Positions 1 to 11,625 of a stretch of DNA of 64,000 nt are shown piece after piece. The position numbers and the translations under genes are program-made. The stretch's first letter is position 1. Each line of letters opens with the position of its first letter. The notes beneath the pieces were generated by a model. That model was given only the letters and a program-made list of their open reading frames with translations. It did not search any database and was not told the DNA's origin. The stretch comes from Mesotaenium endlicherianum (taxonomy: Eukaryota; Streptophyta; Zygnematophyceae; Zygnematales; Mesotaeniaceae), in assembly GCA_009602735.1 (NCBI GenBank), contig WELA01003517.1, forward strand, positions 356,028-420,027, read 5' to 3'.

Positions 1-257
1 GGGGGGGGGGGGCTCAGAGCGAGTGCGCGTGTTACGCTATTCAGTGCTTCTGCGAAAGCAGCCTGGCTTGGCACGCGCGTGGATCTCGCTCCTATTGTTA
101 CAGTGCAAACCTGGCAATGGCGCGGTAGATGTACTGCACTGACCTAAGCAGCCGTGCATTCCGGAAGACGAGAGGAGGACAAGGAGGCGGACGGCGAAGC
201 AGGGGACGCAAGCGAGATGGTTGAGAGAAAGCAGCCCTTGCTCTCTCGGAGGCTCAC
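1..257. other. Host intron or flanking DNA
   Basis: The window opens with a run of twelve G and continues as GC-rich DNA. On the minus strand it lies directly downstream of the splice donor of the 258-338 exon, so it is probably intron. I see no supported gene here. Confidence 0.35.
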
Positions 258-338
258 CTGAATGATACTCTCGTTGAGCCAGGCATAGATCTCGTTGGAG
301 CCGGCAAAGTTGTACGCGCCTGTCGTCGTGGCAAGGCC
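258..338 (-). CDS. Host coding exon, 27 codons, product not recognised
   Basis: On the minus strand an open stretch of 81 bases is bounded by a good acceptor (ACGCACAG before base 338) and a good donor (CAG followed by GTGAGC below base 258). It reads in phase 0 as GLATTTGAYNFAGSNEIYAW followed by LNESIIQ. The composition (Tyr, Phe, Trp, Asn) looks like folded protein rather than low-complexity filler. It may be a downstream exon of the minus-strand gene with exons at 2295-2993 and 4444-4625, or of the PRP31-like gene, but I could not match it to a family from memory. The splice sites and the clean phase are seen in the sequence; the gene assignment is unknown. Confidence 0.45.
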
Positions 339-1796
339 CTGTGCGTTGCCAGAGGCAGGAGAGCGAGCAGAAGGCGAAGGAGGAGAGATGGAGAAGGCAG
401 AAAGGACAAGACAAAAAGGAAGAGGAAGGAACGAGGAGCAGAGAGATGCAGCAGAGAAAGGGAAAGAAGAGAGGTCTCAGAAGAGGAGCGTGCTCTTTAA
501 GCTCTCTGCACTGCTAGCCTGACAGACAGGTCTCCGTCCATAGGTGGGAAGACTGAATGCAACAAGATGCTGACGTTGCTGCTGCGCTGCTGCTACTGCC
601 GCTGCTCGCGCAATTTATATGTCCAAGCTTGAGAAGAACCGCAATGGAAGCCATGCAATGCCCGACGCAAAACATTGCCACGCATGCATTTGCTCCTTTT
701 CTCAAGACACCTGCTGCTGGAAGCCACCGGAGGTGTTTCACTATGGAACAGAACCTCAAGCCACGATGCCTGCGCTCGGGATAGTCGTGCGCATGAAGAA
801 GGAGAAGAAGCAAAAGGAGAACATAATTCCTGGCCAGCAGCAGCAGAGCAAGAGGGTGGCAAGCAAGCATGAGAGAGGAGGGTGGACGCGGGAGGGGGAA
901 GATGGAGTACCGGGGGGAGGAGGATCATGTGCGCAGTCGACACCTGGCACAGCAGTCGCGAAGCAACACAAACGTGCACACGGTCCATCAGGCGGAGCAA
1001 AGCTGCAGAGTGAGAGAGAGGGAAGGAGGGGATGAGCCCGCTGCACGGCCCCTGCCCAGCTGTCAGGGGAAGTCACACTGGCAGCTAGCTCTTGCTGGCC
1101 ATCTGGCTATCTCCATGGCAAAGCGTCACCAGAGAGAGGGGCTGACTGCACACGCATTTGCCTCGATCGTCCCTGGCGTGCGCTGTTTGTGTAGCTAGTG
1201 TATGTTGGGGAGCAACAAACGTGGGACACCACTACATGTGCATGCATCTACTTACTGAATACTAAGAGCAAGTGCACATGTGTGCACAGGCATCAGACAC
1301 TGATATTCCTGCCAAGCTTAAAAAACATATAAAAACAAGTACACACTGAATATGTGTTCACTTGAATGTATATGCATGCTTAGATCATCGATTGTGCGAA
1401 AGACCACCACATTCCCAGAAGGTTTTAATTTGGGAGGGGGAGGGGGGNGAGAGAGAGCTTCTCTGCTCCAGGGGAGATGCGCAGGGTGGACTCCAGGAGG
1501 GGCGTTGCAGAAGCTGACAGCCTCTCCTCTTTCGCCACCTCACACTACACGCTGCCAAGCTCCCCTTGCCACTCCTGTGCGTGGGCGCGCCGTGCGCAAG
1601 GCTGGGGTATCGAGCGCTGCCCTGCAGGCAACCCAAGAAGGCCAGCTGGCATTCCACCCACGTTGGCGGATTTGGTGGCAGCAACAAGTTGAAGCAAGCA
1701 GGAAGCTGGGCATGGAAGTAGGAACCTGCTCTCACTCTGCCCTGACAGCCGCAGGAGGGGGAGGGGAGGAGGGGGGGGGGGCGCGTGAGATGGCAC
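339..1796. other. Intron or intergenic DNA with a single N
   Basis: This is GC-rich sequence with GA-rich and GGA-rich tracts (about 350-480 and 860-1030). An N at 1448 sits at the end of a G-rich run. Short open frames exist on both strands but overlap each other and show no domain or convincing splice context. On the minus strand it would be intron between the exons at 1797-1949 and 258-338. Confidence 0.4.
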
Positions 1797-1949
1797 CTTG
1801 ATGATGTCCTTGTAGCGCTGCGACTTCTGCAGCTTCGCCACGGCGTCCAGGTCGTCGTAGTTGAGCGCCTCCAGGTCCGGCATCGCCTCGTCGTCGTCGT
1901 CGTCGCCCTCCCCTCCCCCGGCATCCCCATTCTCGTCCCCAGCGGGCTC
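1797..1949 (-). CDS. PRP31: PRP31-like (U4/U6 snRNP protein) N-terminal exon
   Basis: The minus strand from 1949 down to 1797 reads EPAGDENGDAGG, an acidic Asp run, then MPDLEALNYDDLDAVAKLQK and SQRYKDIIK. It ends at AAG with a GTGCC donor, and an AG acceptor (GGAAGCAG) precedes it. From memory, Arabidopsis PRP31 has a nearly identical block around ADLETLNYDDLDNVSKLQKS just after its acidic N-terminus, so the match is specific. PRP31 bridges U4 and U6 components of the tri-snRNP in nuclear pre-mRNA splicing. Only this exon is recognisable; neither the first exon nor the NOP-domain exons are seen nearby. The exon lies between two single-N positions (1448 and 2246), so its order relative to its neighbours is uncertain. 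Confidence 0.75.
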
Positions 1950-1976
1950 CTGCTTCCCCCAGCCCCCTCCAGCTCA

Positions 1977-2007
<31 letters not shown>

Positions 2008-2294
2008 GAGGTGGAGCAACGGCAGGCGCGGCAAGAGCAGCAGCAGCGGCGGCAGCGGCAGCAGGAGGAGCATGAGCGAGAGAGACAGGAGGGTGCGAAA
2101 CAAAATGTGAGGTCTCATGCGGGGGGGTCAATCTAGCCCCGCCAATGGTTCCCCCCTGCGGCTGACCCGTCTGACAGCTGCGCTCTGTCTCGCAGGTACA
2201 AGATTAGCTCGTCATACCAATGATTGGGTTCAAAATGCATTTGCCNGCTCGGGAAAACACACACGCGCATACACGCAGTGCACACACACCTGTG
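1950..2294. other. Intron DNA with CTG repeats and a single N
   Basis: Between the PRP31-like exon and the larger exon at 2295-2993 lie the trinucleotide repeats, a G-rich stretch near 2120, and an N at 2246 next to a CA-rich run. No further coding exon is convincing. In particular I could not find the expected PRP31 start here. Confidence 0.4.
1981..2007 (+). repeat. CAG/CTG trinucleotide repeat, nine units
   Basis: Nine uninterrupted CAG units on the plus strand, with impure CAG/CGG repeats continuing to about 2075. On the minus strand it is a CTG run just upstream of the acceptor of the PRP31-like exon, so it lies in that intron. Confidence 0.85.
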
Positions 2295-2993
2295 AGCACG
2301 AGGTCGTCGTCGAGCTGGCCTCCTTCTTCAACGCCCTCGTCTCTCATCAAGCTTGTCACGCCCATGGCCACCCGGCACTTGTGGTACGCCCTCACAAACG
2401 TGGAGCCCAGCTTGGCCGAGCCCCTGACCATGCTGCTCGTCAGCTTCTTCCGCGAACCGGCCGGGCCGAGGCGCGAGCCCGACGAGAGCATGCGCCGGTG
2501 GCCTCTACCTGGCGAGCCCTCCTCCTCCTCGCAGGGGCCCTCGCAGGGCTCCTCTGTGATGCACTCCTTCTCATCAACTGTGATCTCGGAGACACTGAAT
2601 GCTGCCGGGAAGTCCACCTCCTTCTCCGCCTCACATTGGCTCTCGCCTTCAGCTGCTGCCAGCACCTTCTGGAGCTGCCCAGAAATCGCGGGCAGGTTCC
2701 TCTCTTTGTCGGGGCCCGCCGAGCGCGCGCTGCTCTCCGCCTCCTCGCGGGAGCTGGCTTCCGAGAGCGAGATTTCGCTGCAGACGGTGCTGAGGGCCTC
2801 GACGACGCTGTGGGGGACGCGGAAGGCGTGCCCGTGCTCGTGGTGGTGCTTATGGCCATGGCTGTCCGTGTCGGTGTCGGTGTTGCTGTTGTCGGGCGAG
2901 GAGGCGCCGCTTTCCGTCGCCTCCTTCCTCTTCTTCTGGGCCGCCTTCAGATTCCGCCTCTGGAAGGAGGGGAGGCCATGGCGCCGGTTCCTG
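2295..2993 (-). CDS. Host gene internal exon, charged and His-rich protein, unrecognised
   Basis: The exon reads down the minus strand from an acceptor (TGTGTGTTGCAG) at 2993/2994 to a donor (CTCACAG then GTGTGTG) near 2295. It encodes about 233 residues: a basic start (NRRHGLPSFQRRNLKAAQKK), a Ser/Asp-rich part, a His cluster (HGHKHHHEHGH) near residue 40, an acidic middle with EEEEGS, then a more ordered end (SSMVRGSAKLGSTFVRAYHK, then CRVAMGVTSLMRDEG). No family is recognised; the His cluster could bind metal or be simple low complexity. The first base completes a codon begun by the exon at 4444-4625, so the two probably belong to one transcript. The downstream exon was not found. Confidence 0.55.
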
Positions 2994-4443
2994 CAACACA
3001 CACACACACTCCCCCAAGAGCAGGTGTTGCGTTGAAGTAGAGTAAGCTTTCTTCTCGTGGAGTGTAAACTTTACAGTGCGCATGCAAACTGCGTTCGGGG
3101 AACCTGTTGGGGCAAGGTCCCTGAGGAACCTTATGTTTTGGAGGGACTGGCTAACTGCAACGAGGAGAAGGGGAGTTGAAAGCGTGGTTTTCTGATATGG
3201 AGGTGAGGAATCCTGGCAGATAATTGTGAGCAGACATGTGAGCTGGTTAACTGAGGAACTATGAAGCGCTCAAAAAGTGCTGATAATTGATAGCCCCTTA
3301 GTGAACAGGAAGACAAGTTTGAACGTGCTTGCCCCAAACCTTTTTCGTTCAAAAAAGATGGCTGATAGTTGGGCTCTGTGCTCGGCAAATGCTGTGAGGT
3401 GCACACCTTTGGTGATGATGATCGGCGCTCTGCTCAACTTTTGAAGAGGAGCGACCCGCGTGTACTGGAGGCTCGCTTGATTGCCTGCGGAACTGGTCCT
3501 CCTCGCCATGCTCAAAGGGAAGCCTGCACGCGTATGTGGCGAATGTACAGTAGAAGTTGCAAGTATGAGGCGCGGGCGCGACAGGGAGCATCACAAATAC
3601 TGCATGTGATTATACCTCCCGAAGGGGACTTGGGGAGCTGAGTAGTTCTCCCGATAACTGACAGCTGTCTTGGTAGGCATGCAAGTTCTACACTGTGGCC
3701 TGATGCTTGCTCTTAGACCCGGATATGCATGATGGATTTGTCTTTCTTCTCATTCATGTTATGGGTGCCCTCCGTCAGTGCTTTATACACGTGGGCTGGG
3801 ACTGATACTGCAGGCTTCGTCTCAAACTTCCAGAGGTAGCTGAAGCAGCACAGCAGATGGAAGAGTCACGTGGGGGTGGTAAACACCGAGTTGATGTCCT
3901 CTGCAGCATGATGCCGTGTTTTTTAACTGCTTGGAGCAGAAACATGAGAAAGCACATAGCTGCACTGCAACGAATTGGTCTCTAGAACTCTACTTGGTCG
4001 CTTTGTCATATAGTGGAGTTCGAATTATGTGGCAAGCAGTGGCTAGAGATCACTCCCACGAAAGCAAGTTTCGTACCATTGCATATATTGCAAACCCAAG
4101 ACTGTACTGCGACAGGATGTCTGCACCTTAGACATCTACCGTCCTTATTTGCCATCATCACTCATGCCCCCAAATACGTCTGAAGCTCTCTATCACACTG
4201 TTGCAACCTGCCCATGAGCTGACAACAAGCAGACACAAGAAATGTGAAGCTAACTCTGAGAGGGGCCTCCACAGGAGGTAGTATTGGAGGCTTTTATACT
4301 CTACCTGACTGAGTATACATCCTCAGAAATAGCCTCTTATAAGCCCATGCTAGAAAATAAGATAGCAAGGTTGTTCGGAGTTCTACTCGTATACCCTCTG
4401 ACGATGTCCGGCTAACACCAAGCTGGTTTTTGCCTTTACTTAC
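2994..4443. other. Probable host intron
   Basis: About 1.45 kb between two phase-compatible exons, starting with GTAAGTA on the minus strand at 4443 and ending with a TG-rich acceptor at 2994. It holds only short, unsupported open frames. Confidence 0.5.
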
Positions 4444-4625
4444 TGTGCCTCATAGTTGGCACTATGAGCCTTTGGTCTGCCAGTAGCTGATCGCCAGGAG
4501 TCATGAAGCATGTAGCTCTCGCTGTCCTCCATGAGGTCGCCGGACCCTTGAGCTGCCTTGTCTAAAAACGGCGATGATCCAGCTTCATGTGATTCCTCGT
4601 CAACCTTGTCCTTATGCCTGGACAT
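4444..4625 (-). CDS. Host gene first coding exon candidate
   Basis: The minus strand from an ATG at 4625 reads MSRHKDKVDEESHEAGSSPF and about 40 more hydrophilic residues to SANYEA. The exon stops after two bases of a codon at a strong donor, GTAAGTA. The next exon (2993 downward) begins with the single base needed to finish that codon, giving a continuous frame into NRRHGLPSF. The open frame continues upstream of this ATG, so the true start or an upstream acceptor may lie higher, up to about 4715. The protein is polar with no signal peptide or membrane segment. The family is not recognised. Confidence 0.5.
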
Positions 4626-7600
4626 TCTAGTGTTTGGCAAATTAAACATCTCTACTCGCACCAAGGCAGCCCAGTTCAGAACGTGTACAGCGAGCCTGAG
4701 AACTGTACAGACCACATATATGTGTGTGTGATCCTTCTAAATGAGAGAAGCAAATCGAATTGTGGCAGAAATTTCTTCAATGCTTCAACTGTACGATTCT
4801 GACTTTCTTGCTTTGAGCTTGCACCACTCAGAACTGTCACTTTGACCTCTGGTCGTATAAAGATCATGAAGTAACGCGCATGCAGGAGGACCTGCTACCG
4901 TCTCAACTCTCAAGTATAGGACTCGGGCCGCGCTGTGCCCCGTGCTTTTGAGGCAAGTTTCTGGCGTATTGCAGACTACCGCTAACTTCAAAATAAGTAT
5001 GTTTCTTCTGTTTGCATTCCCGCCCAGCAACAGGGCTAAGGGGGTGGATGTAACGTTGAATACGGTGAAGTTGCTGAAGTTTCAGTGGCCTCAAGCCACC
5101 TCAAGCAGCCTCGAGTGCGGAATCTTTTTATGCTCAATATCAACTACAGACGGGATAGTCCTGTTTGTTTCTGCTGCGTATAAACTGTTGTAGATCCGGA
5201 ACACGTCAACAATGACTGACCATCTGGACCACTCTACCCTGCTCTACCAGCTCTCCCTGACTGACATTTCTGACTTTGCCTGGGGTAAATCCCGTAGGCT
5301 GACGCTCACTGACGCTGCCTGCAGGCTACGGTCAGGCTGCGGGCCCCCTGGCACTCCAGAAATCTGCTCTGGCCTCGTCACTGGTGTCTCGACTCTCAAC
5401 TCATCGCTACTGCTTGCTACTGCTGGCTTCTGCTCTCTTTTTCCAACACGTGCAACAACGCACAAATACTATTGGTCCCGCCCAGTCCTGCCGGTGGCCA
5501 GGGCCCAGTAACCAGCCAGAAATAGCACACAACGGCATACCAAATACTGCTGAAACTGGCTGCAATTGGCTACAACAGCCAATAACACCGGCAGCATTTA
5601 GCTTGGACACTGATTTCCAGTTGATTCGATACCCCTACGTGACTGTGACCGTATTGGGCTGCAGAGTCAATATACCGTCGGTAGCCGTCGGTAGTACCCG
5701 GCAGAAAAATCAAAATTAGATGCTTTATCGTTATCTCGGGAATTCAGTGAGCCCCAAAGAGAAATCTAATGCACGGGGCTGTAGTGACGAGCACAAGTGA
5801 AAACGAGCACGGTGAATTGCTGTGGATACAGAGACGAAAAGAAATGAGGCGACAGGAAAAACTTTTTTGCCCGGTATCCTATAAAAATTGAGGAGCACGT
5901 CTGTTACAATTTAGCTTGCGAAATCGAAGGAAATCAACAGCACAATAATTGTCTTGTCTTCTCAAAACCTGAGTTGCATGACATCGACTACATTTGACAT
6001 TGCACTTCGAAAGTTTCATATGTAGTCAGGTTTGTGTCGTTGCCCACTTGCCAGTCATATTTGTGAGCTCTCAGCGTTCTTCGAAATCTCGACTCCATAA
6101 TTGAATAATAGTTGAATAAATTTCAATAACTAAGCTGATACAAACTTTTCTAACTTGTATTTAGGCAGTCGCATGTCTTTCTCGTTTCGTTTACTGTGTT
6201 CACCACATGACTGACGACTCGTGCCTAGCTGCCGTCGAACTAGCAAAAGCTGCAAGGGCTTGTGGCATCTAGCTTCGTCTGCTTTTTGGTGAATTTAAAC
6301 GCCATATAAAACCCAGTATTACAAATGGTCGCAAAAGGCCGGTAGCCTAAAAAACTGCTCACAAGTCGCACTGTAGCAGCCGGCTGCTGGTACTTTGTCG
6401 TCATGGGCGTGGGATGACGTCTTACTTGTCGAGCACAGAGTGCGCAAACATTTGAACTGTCAACAAATGGCAGCTTCTAAGTGCTAGGTTCCCACTAAAA
6501 GAGAGTCGCCACTCGTGACACGACACTTCCAATGAAGTAAAGACAAAATGCGGAATAAGCTTCCCCCGGTTCCAAGGGCAGAACTCAGGATATCGCAGAC
6601 TACTACCGGTTTGACGTCGCGGCACGCGTAACGCAAGGTACCGAATGTCAGCGTTGACTTCCCGACCAAAATGTTGATGTTTGCAAGTCAGCGTTGAAAG
6701 TCTGAGTTCACTGTGACTGCAACGGGTCAAAAGCGGCATTCAGTGATGGGTGAGGTCTTGACAACCAAATCAGTAGCGAAACTGACCCCACTAGGACCTG
6801 CAAAAGGTCTACGCTAGCAGCTGCCGCAGTTAAGTGATCTCATCCTCGTTCGAAGTGATTCAAAAGGTCTGAGGAACCTTCCCAGCAATCCTTGAAACCA
6901 AATGGTCATGGTTTGCTGCAATTAATCTTACTTATTCAAAAGATGTTTCATTTAAATGTAAAAGATCAAAATTAGTTGGACGCCTGTAAATTAGGGTGCG
7001 ATCTCCACCCTTATGAGAAATGCATCTAACTCTTGTATACCCCTTGTCTCATCATCATAGTGTGCCATAGTTGCGCACTACCTTAAGGCACAAGAAAGAG
7101 ACAAACTTGAGGATTTGAGCTTCTTCTTTAGAAACTTATGGACTTTTTCTACCAGCATACAAGCATGTATTAGCATACACACATCATCAGAGGATTGAAT
7201 AGCAAAAGCGTTCTCATTCAGACAATTGTGATATAGCTCAAATACATTCGACTGACTTAGGTGCAAAACATTGGAAGCTGTTCCCTATATGACCCACGGA
7301 TATTAAAATCAATAATTATGCCAATACTTAACCAAATCGAGCAAACTCAACGGTACCAGGCGCACATTGTTGTACATAATAACGAACCAAAAGTACACTA
7401 CATGACTTACAAGTAGAAACCTGACTGTAAAGTCTACTGTCCAAAATAAAAGACCACGAGATTCTAGCCTGCTATGTACCTATTGACCACCTGGTGGACC
7501 ACGGCGCAAGGTGCGTCATTTCGCAGGCACCCCGTTAATTGGGATCTCGGATCTACGTATAACAACCATACTATGTGGTTGGTTGATTGAAGTCCTAACT

Positions 7601-7832
7601 ATTCAGTCAACTGACGACGGCTCCGCTTACTCAAGAATACCACACTGATAGGATCCCGATTCACCGTATCCCAGTCAACCTCCTGAATTTTATACTAGAA
7701 ATTCGTAATAATTATCTAATTCAATATTATTAACCTTAGCGTACTGAGTCTAATAATATTATGCATACAGAAGATAATTGAATGGGCTTACTACATCCAA
7801 CATATCAATCTACTTATATTATATTACAATAT
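4626..7832. other. Intergenic DNA without recognised genes
   Basis: GC content falls steadily across this stretch and becomes AT-rich beyond about 6.9 kb. Short open frames around 5.2-5.7 kb and 6.4-6.7 kb lack domains and splice context. It may include the promoter of the minus-strand gene starting near 4.6 kb. A CCAAT-type box in the minus direction is visible near 5473 (ATTGG), but nothing decisive. Confidence 0.4.
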
Positions 7833-8199
7833 TGAAATTAATCAACTTACCAATAGGCGATTAACAATTAAAAGAAGATCGTTGTATCAACAAGTAATAT
7901 TTATGGTGTTTTCTAATTACTTAGTAATCAGCAAAAAAAACCACAACTAGCATTACAATACTCACACGTCAAATGCAAGTGAACGAGTATCAATTATGCA
8001 ATCTGTGATTTCATACATAAGCAAGGTTAGAAGACAGTTCTTATCAATGGCTTCTCACCCTGAATCCAGATCTCTCTCAGTAAGCGGTACAAGAGAATTG
8101 GCCTGAACTCGAGGACATGACCTAACCGATGTACATGGAATGAGTTTACTGTTCAACGGCAAGTGCAATGGCACCGCCTACCCCGGAGTTAACCACGTC

Positions 8200-8690
8200 T
8201 GTAGTGAAACAGATAGATAAAGTACTTACTGAAAAATAATAACTTCTCTATTCAAGACAAGGATCTTTGAACACAAGTGGTAGCTTCTTGAAAGAGAGAT
8301 GGCTTCTCGAAAGTTGATATAGTTTTGGAATTTGGCAAGTACAAGAGTGATTCTAGAATGCCTTTCTATTTTCTAGCTCTTGTATATATACTTGCTACAT
8401 TAGTTACTTCTAGGAAGATGCATGTTGATGTGTTGGCACCCAACACGTCCCAAAACTTGCCACCTCTTTCTAGAATAATGTACACATGTCTTTTTGACCT
8501 AAAAATGGCACATTTGACTTTTGCCATGTGGAGTTCTTGTAGGTCCTTCCTCTAACTTTGAAAATGCCTTAGAAGGTTCAAAGGACATGAACCAAGTCAC
8601 TAGAGTATCTATTCACACAATACTACTCCAAATATATTCAAAAGCATTAAAATAAAAGCAAACTAACATATTATAACTCAAATCACTACA
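8200..8690 (-). repeat. E1 3' LTR
   Basis: 491 bp, in element orientation TGTAGTGATTTGAG to TCACTACA, so it carries inverted ends TGTAGTGA/TCACTACA. It matches 14325-14825 along its whole length. Confidence 0.9.
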
Positions 8691-8706
8691 TCACTCCCCC
8701 GACAGA
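8691..8706 (-). promoter_or_regulatory. E1 polypurine tract
   Basis: On the minus strand GTCGGGGGAGTGA lies directly before the 3' LTR, the expected site for plus-strand DNA priming. Confidence 0.6.
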
Positions 8707-9452
8707 AAAAGCGATGTCTGGGCGCGTCAAGTGAGGTCTTACACATGTGGAGCAGACTAGTCAACAGCTTCAAGTCAGGTGCCACACATGTAAAGAGGAT
8801 TAGTCAAAGGCGCCAAGTCAGGTGCTACATATGTAAGGTAGACTAGGCAAGGTTGTGGGTGGTGTGACCTGATTGGCTAGCCTACTCCTTGATGATAAGG
8901 AAAATAGTACTAGTTGGCCCAGAATCTGCCACAAATTCAAAAACTCATAAAGTCCATAGATTTGCTCCAAATCTGAAAAATTTAAAGTCGAACAAAGCGC
9001 GTTGGAGACAACTACCACGTCACCAAATTTGAGAGCATTCCAATTTCTGGAGTGTCGTTGAGAGCACAGAGTGTAAGCACTCCTCCAAATCTGTGCAGAA
9101 ACTTCTGAAAATCATAAGTCCTTCCATGCTTCTTCAAATTTTGCAAAGTTAGTCTTTAAATAGACGCAGTAAGGTCTTCTACTATAGTCCTGATTTTCAG
9201 AGCATTCCAAGTAAGAAAGGGCACAATGTCAGAAGGCATATTCTGCCCACATAGTGCCAGCAGCCTGACCCCCTTGTGTTCAAAGATTCTCTCTGACCAC
9301 AGCTCCAAATTGAGCAAACTTGGACTCTAAAGAACCACCTACTCATAGACTATAGCAAAGATAATTTTCAAAATTTATTATGTAGAGACCTATCACCAGT
9401 AGTAGTTTTAGTTTTCTGTCCAAAAATTGCGAGAAGAGAAGAGTGGCTAATG

Positions 9453-10960
9453 TCAATTTTTCCTCTTTCTGGTTCTTGCAGGCTGCCTCCAAGGGGTCCT
9501 CTGCTGCTTCTTGATGGTGGCAAACTGCCTCGCTAAAGTCTTTGGGCTTCTAGTAGAGAAAATTGGGGTTGGTCTAAGATGGGGGTTGACGGCATGGAAG
9601 CGTCTCAACTTTCTCTGAACTTTGTCAAGGTAGTGCGCTATCTCAAAATCTGGATATCCTTTCCACTTGATCAAGTATTGCTGTTGTCTCCTGAAACTTC
9701 TCATAGCCACTATGTCTTCCACTTCGTAGTCCAAATGATCATCCACTATTTTTGGAGATGGTGGGGGTGTCACTCGTCCTGGGAATTTGTTGTCCGGTTG
9801 CACATATGGCTTGAAGAGGGAAGCGTGGAATACGGGGTCAATGTGCATAGTTTGGGGAAGTTCTAGCTTGAAAGCAACGGGGTTGACTTGCTGGATAATC
9901 TTGAAGGGTCCCAAGTACTTGGGAGAGAACTTGCTGCCGGCAAGCCTGTTGTTCAGGGAAATGTTCTTGGATGACAGTACCATTGTGTCGCCCACTTTGT
10001 ACGCAATTTCTCTTCTAGACCTGTTTGCCACTCTTGCTTGAGCATCTTGCGCGTGTTGTAGAGCTTTCTTGGCTGCTTCAAGGGCTGCTTCTAATGTCTC
10101 CAAAAAATCTGCCGCTGGAGGTACTTCATCATGGCCAGCCGTGAGGCTCAGTGGCGTGGTCGGATGGAAGCCATAATTGAAGAAGATTTGGGACTCTTGG
10201 GTAGAGGCCTGCGTCGTGTTGTTGTAGGTAAAATCCAAGGGGGTCAAGTACATGTCCCAGCCTTGCTCCAGAGTAGACACGTAGGCCTTTAGAGAGGTCT
10301 TTAGGGTACGATTCATACGCTCCATTTGCCCATCTGATTGCGGGTGGTAGGCAGTGGACATATCCAGCGATGTACCCAAGTTCTTGAAGAGATATTTCCA
10401 GAAATGGCTTGTGAATCTCGGGTCACAATCAGACACTATTGTTGATGGCAGGCCATGTCATCAAAATATGTTGTCAAAGATGAGTCTTGCTAACCGGGGT
10501 GCTGTAACCTTGGTCGTTGTTGGGATAAAATGAGCCATCTTTGTAAGTCTATCCACCACTGTTAATATTGCATTATGGTCGCGTGGTGTCACTGGCAAGT
10601 CCACAATGAGGTTCTATCCACCACTGTTAATATTGCATTATGGTCGCGTGGTGTCACTGGCAAGTCCACAATGAGGTCCATGGAGATGTCTGTCCATTGT
10701 CTCTCGGGGATTGGTAGTGGTTGAAGAAGTCCTCCCGCCTTTTGTGATGATGGCTTGATTCTTTGGCATGTGTCGCAGCTCCTGCAATACTCCTTGACTT
10801 GCTTAGACATTCCTGGCCAGCAATAAGTCCTTGCGAGCACGCCCGTGGTCTTTAATATTCCAAAGTGTTCTCCAAGTGGGTTGTTGTGTGCTTCTCGAAG
10901 TAACAAGAGTCGTAGCTCTTGATTATTAGGCACGCATCGCTGTCCCATATTTTGTCTCAC
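9453..10960 (-). pseudogene. E1 integrase with C-terminal chromodomain
   Basis: The upstream part (10589-10960) carries the zinc-binding region (HNNPLGEHFGILKT, then SCDTCQRIKPSS) and the first part of the catalytic core (WTDISMDLIVDLP). The downstream part (9453-10436) has the later core with HPQSDGQMERMNRTLKTSLK, a GPFKI-type C-terminal barrel, and a chromodomain at about 9580-9770 (DYEVEDIVAMR, then YLIKWKGYPD). In chromoviruses the chromodomain steers integration toward marked chromatin. A noncoding stretch of about 0.75 kb separates it from the 3' LTR. Part of a broken element. Confidence 0.85.
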
Positions 10961-11604
10961 CCAATAATTCTTGCTTCTTGCTTCTTGTGTGGGTCAAGGG
11001 CTGCCTTGCCATTTGTGTAATAAGGGTCCATGTCATAGGCGGCAGAAACTCGAGCTTCCAGATTTGTACTCAGGGCTGTCATCACTGCATTTACTTGCAG
11101 CCTTGAGAGGGGGTCCGCCGGATTTGTCTTGCCGGGCTGAAACTGAAACGTGATGTTGGATTCTTGCAAGTATCCACTCCATCTTGCTTGTCTTCTTGAG
11201 AGATACGGCTGAGTCTGGAGGTGCTCCAACGCTTCGTGGTCCGTCGTGACCAGCACCTTGCGTCGTTCAACGTAGCACCGCCAAACCTTCAAGGCATGTA
11301 TAATCGCCAACGCCTCTTGCTCCGTGGTTGTATACTTTTGCTCGGCTGGAATTAGCTTCATTGACTCGTAGGCAATGGGTTGCAATCCCTTGCCCTGGTC
11401 TTGGAGCAGGATTGCTCCTATTGCATAGGAAAATGCATCGGTGACGACGTGGAAGGGCCAATCTGGGTTTGGACTTGGGACTGTCAGCACCGGGGATGTC
11501 GTCAATCTTTGCTTCAGTTGTTGGAATGCTTCCTCCTCTTTCTTGGTCCAAACATATGGCTTGTCTTTCTTGAGTAGATTCGTGAGGGGGGCTGCTATGT
11601 GCAA
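10957..11604 (-). pseudogene. E1 RNase H region
   Basis: About 215 residues with the Ty3/gypsy RNase H signature: [31 protein letters not shown], the KYTTTEQEALAIIHALKVWR block and TTDHEALEHLQTQPYLSRRQ, ending with PGKTNPADPLSRL. It degrades the RNA strand during reverse transcription. It lies between reverse transcriptase and integrase, as expected for Ty3/gypsy. Confidence 0.85.
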
Positions 11605-11625
11605 GAAGCTCTGGATGAATGTCCT

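Noticed and set aside
593-1198. Several overlapping open frames on both strands
   Set aside because: They overlap each other, are low in complexity (Ser, Pro, Arg, Glu), and have no domain or splice support; GC-rich DNA gives such frames by chance.
1385-2131. A 248-codon minus-strand frame with Ala runs
   Set aside because: It reads the CTG repeat as Ala and runs through the PRP31-like exon in a different frame; the PRP31 match is specific and takes precedence.
2117-3040. Long plus-strand frames opposite the 2295-2993 exon
   Set aside because: They lie antisense to an exon with good splice sites, contain an N, and have Leu/Arg-rich shadow composition.
7077-7830. AT-rich tract as a centromere or matrix-attachment satellite
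   Set aside because: No tandem unit is visible; it is simple AT-rich DNA next to an LTR.
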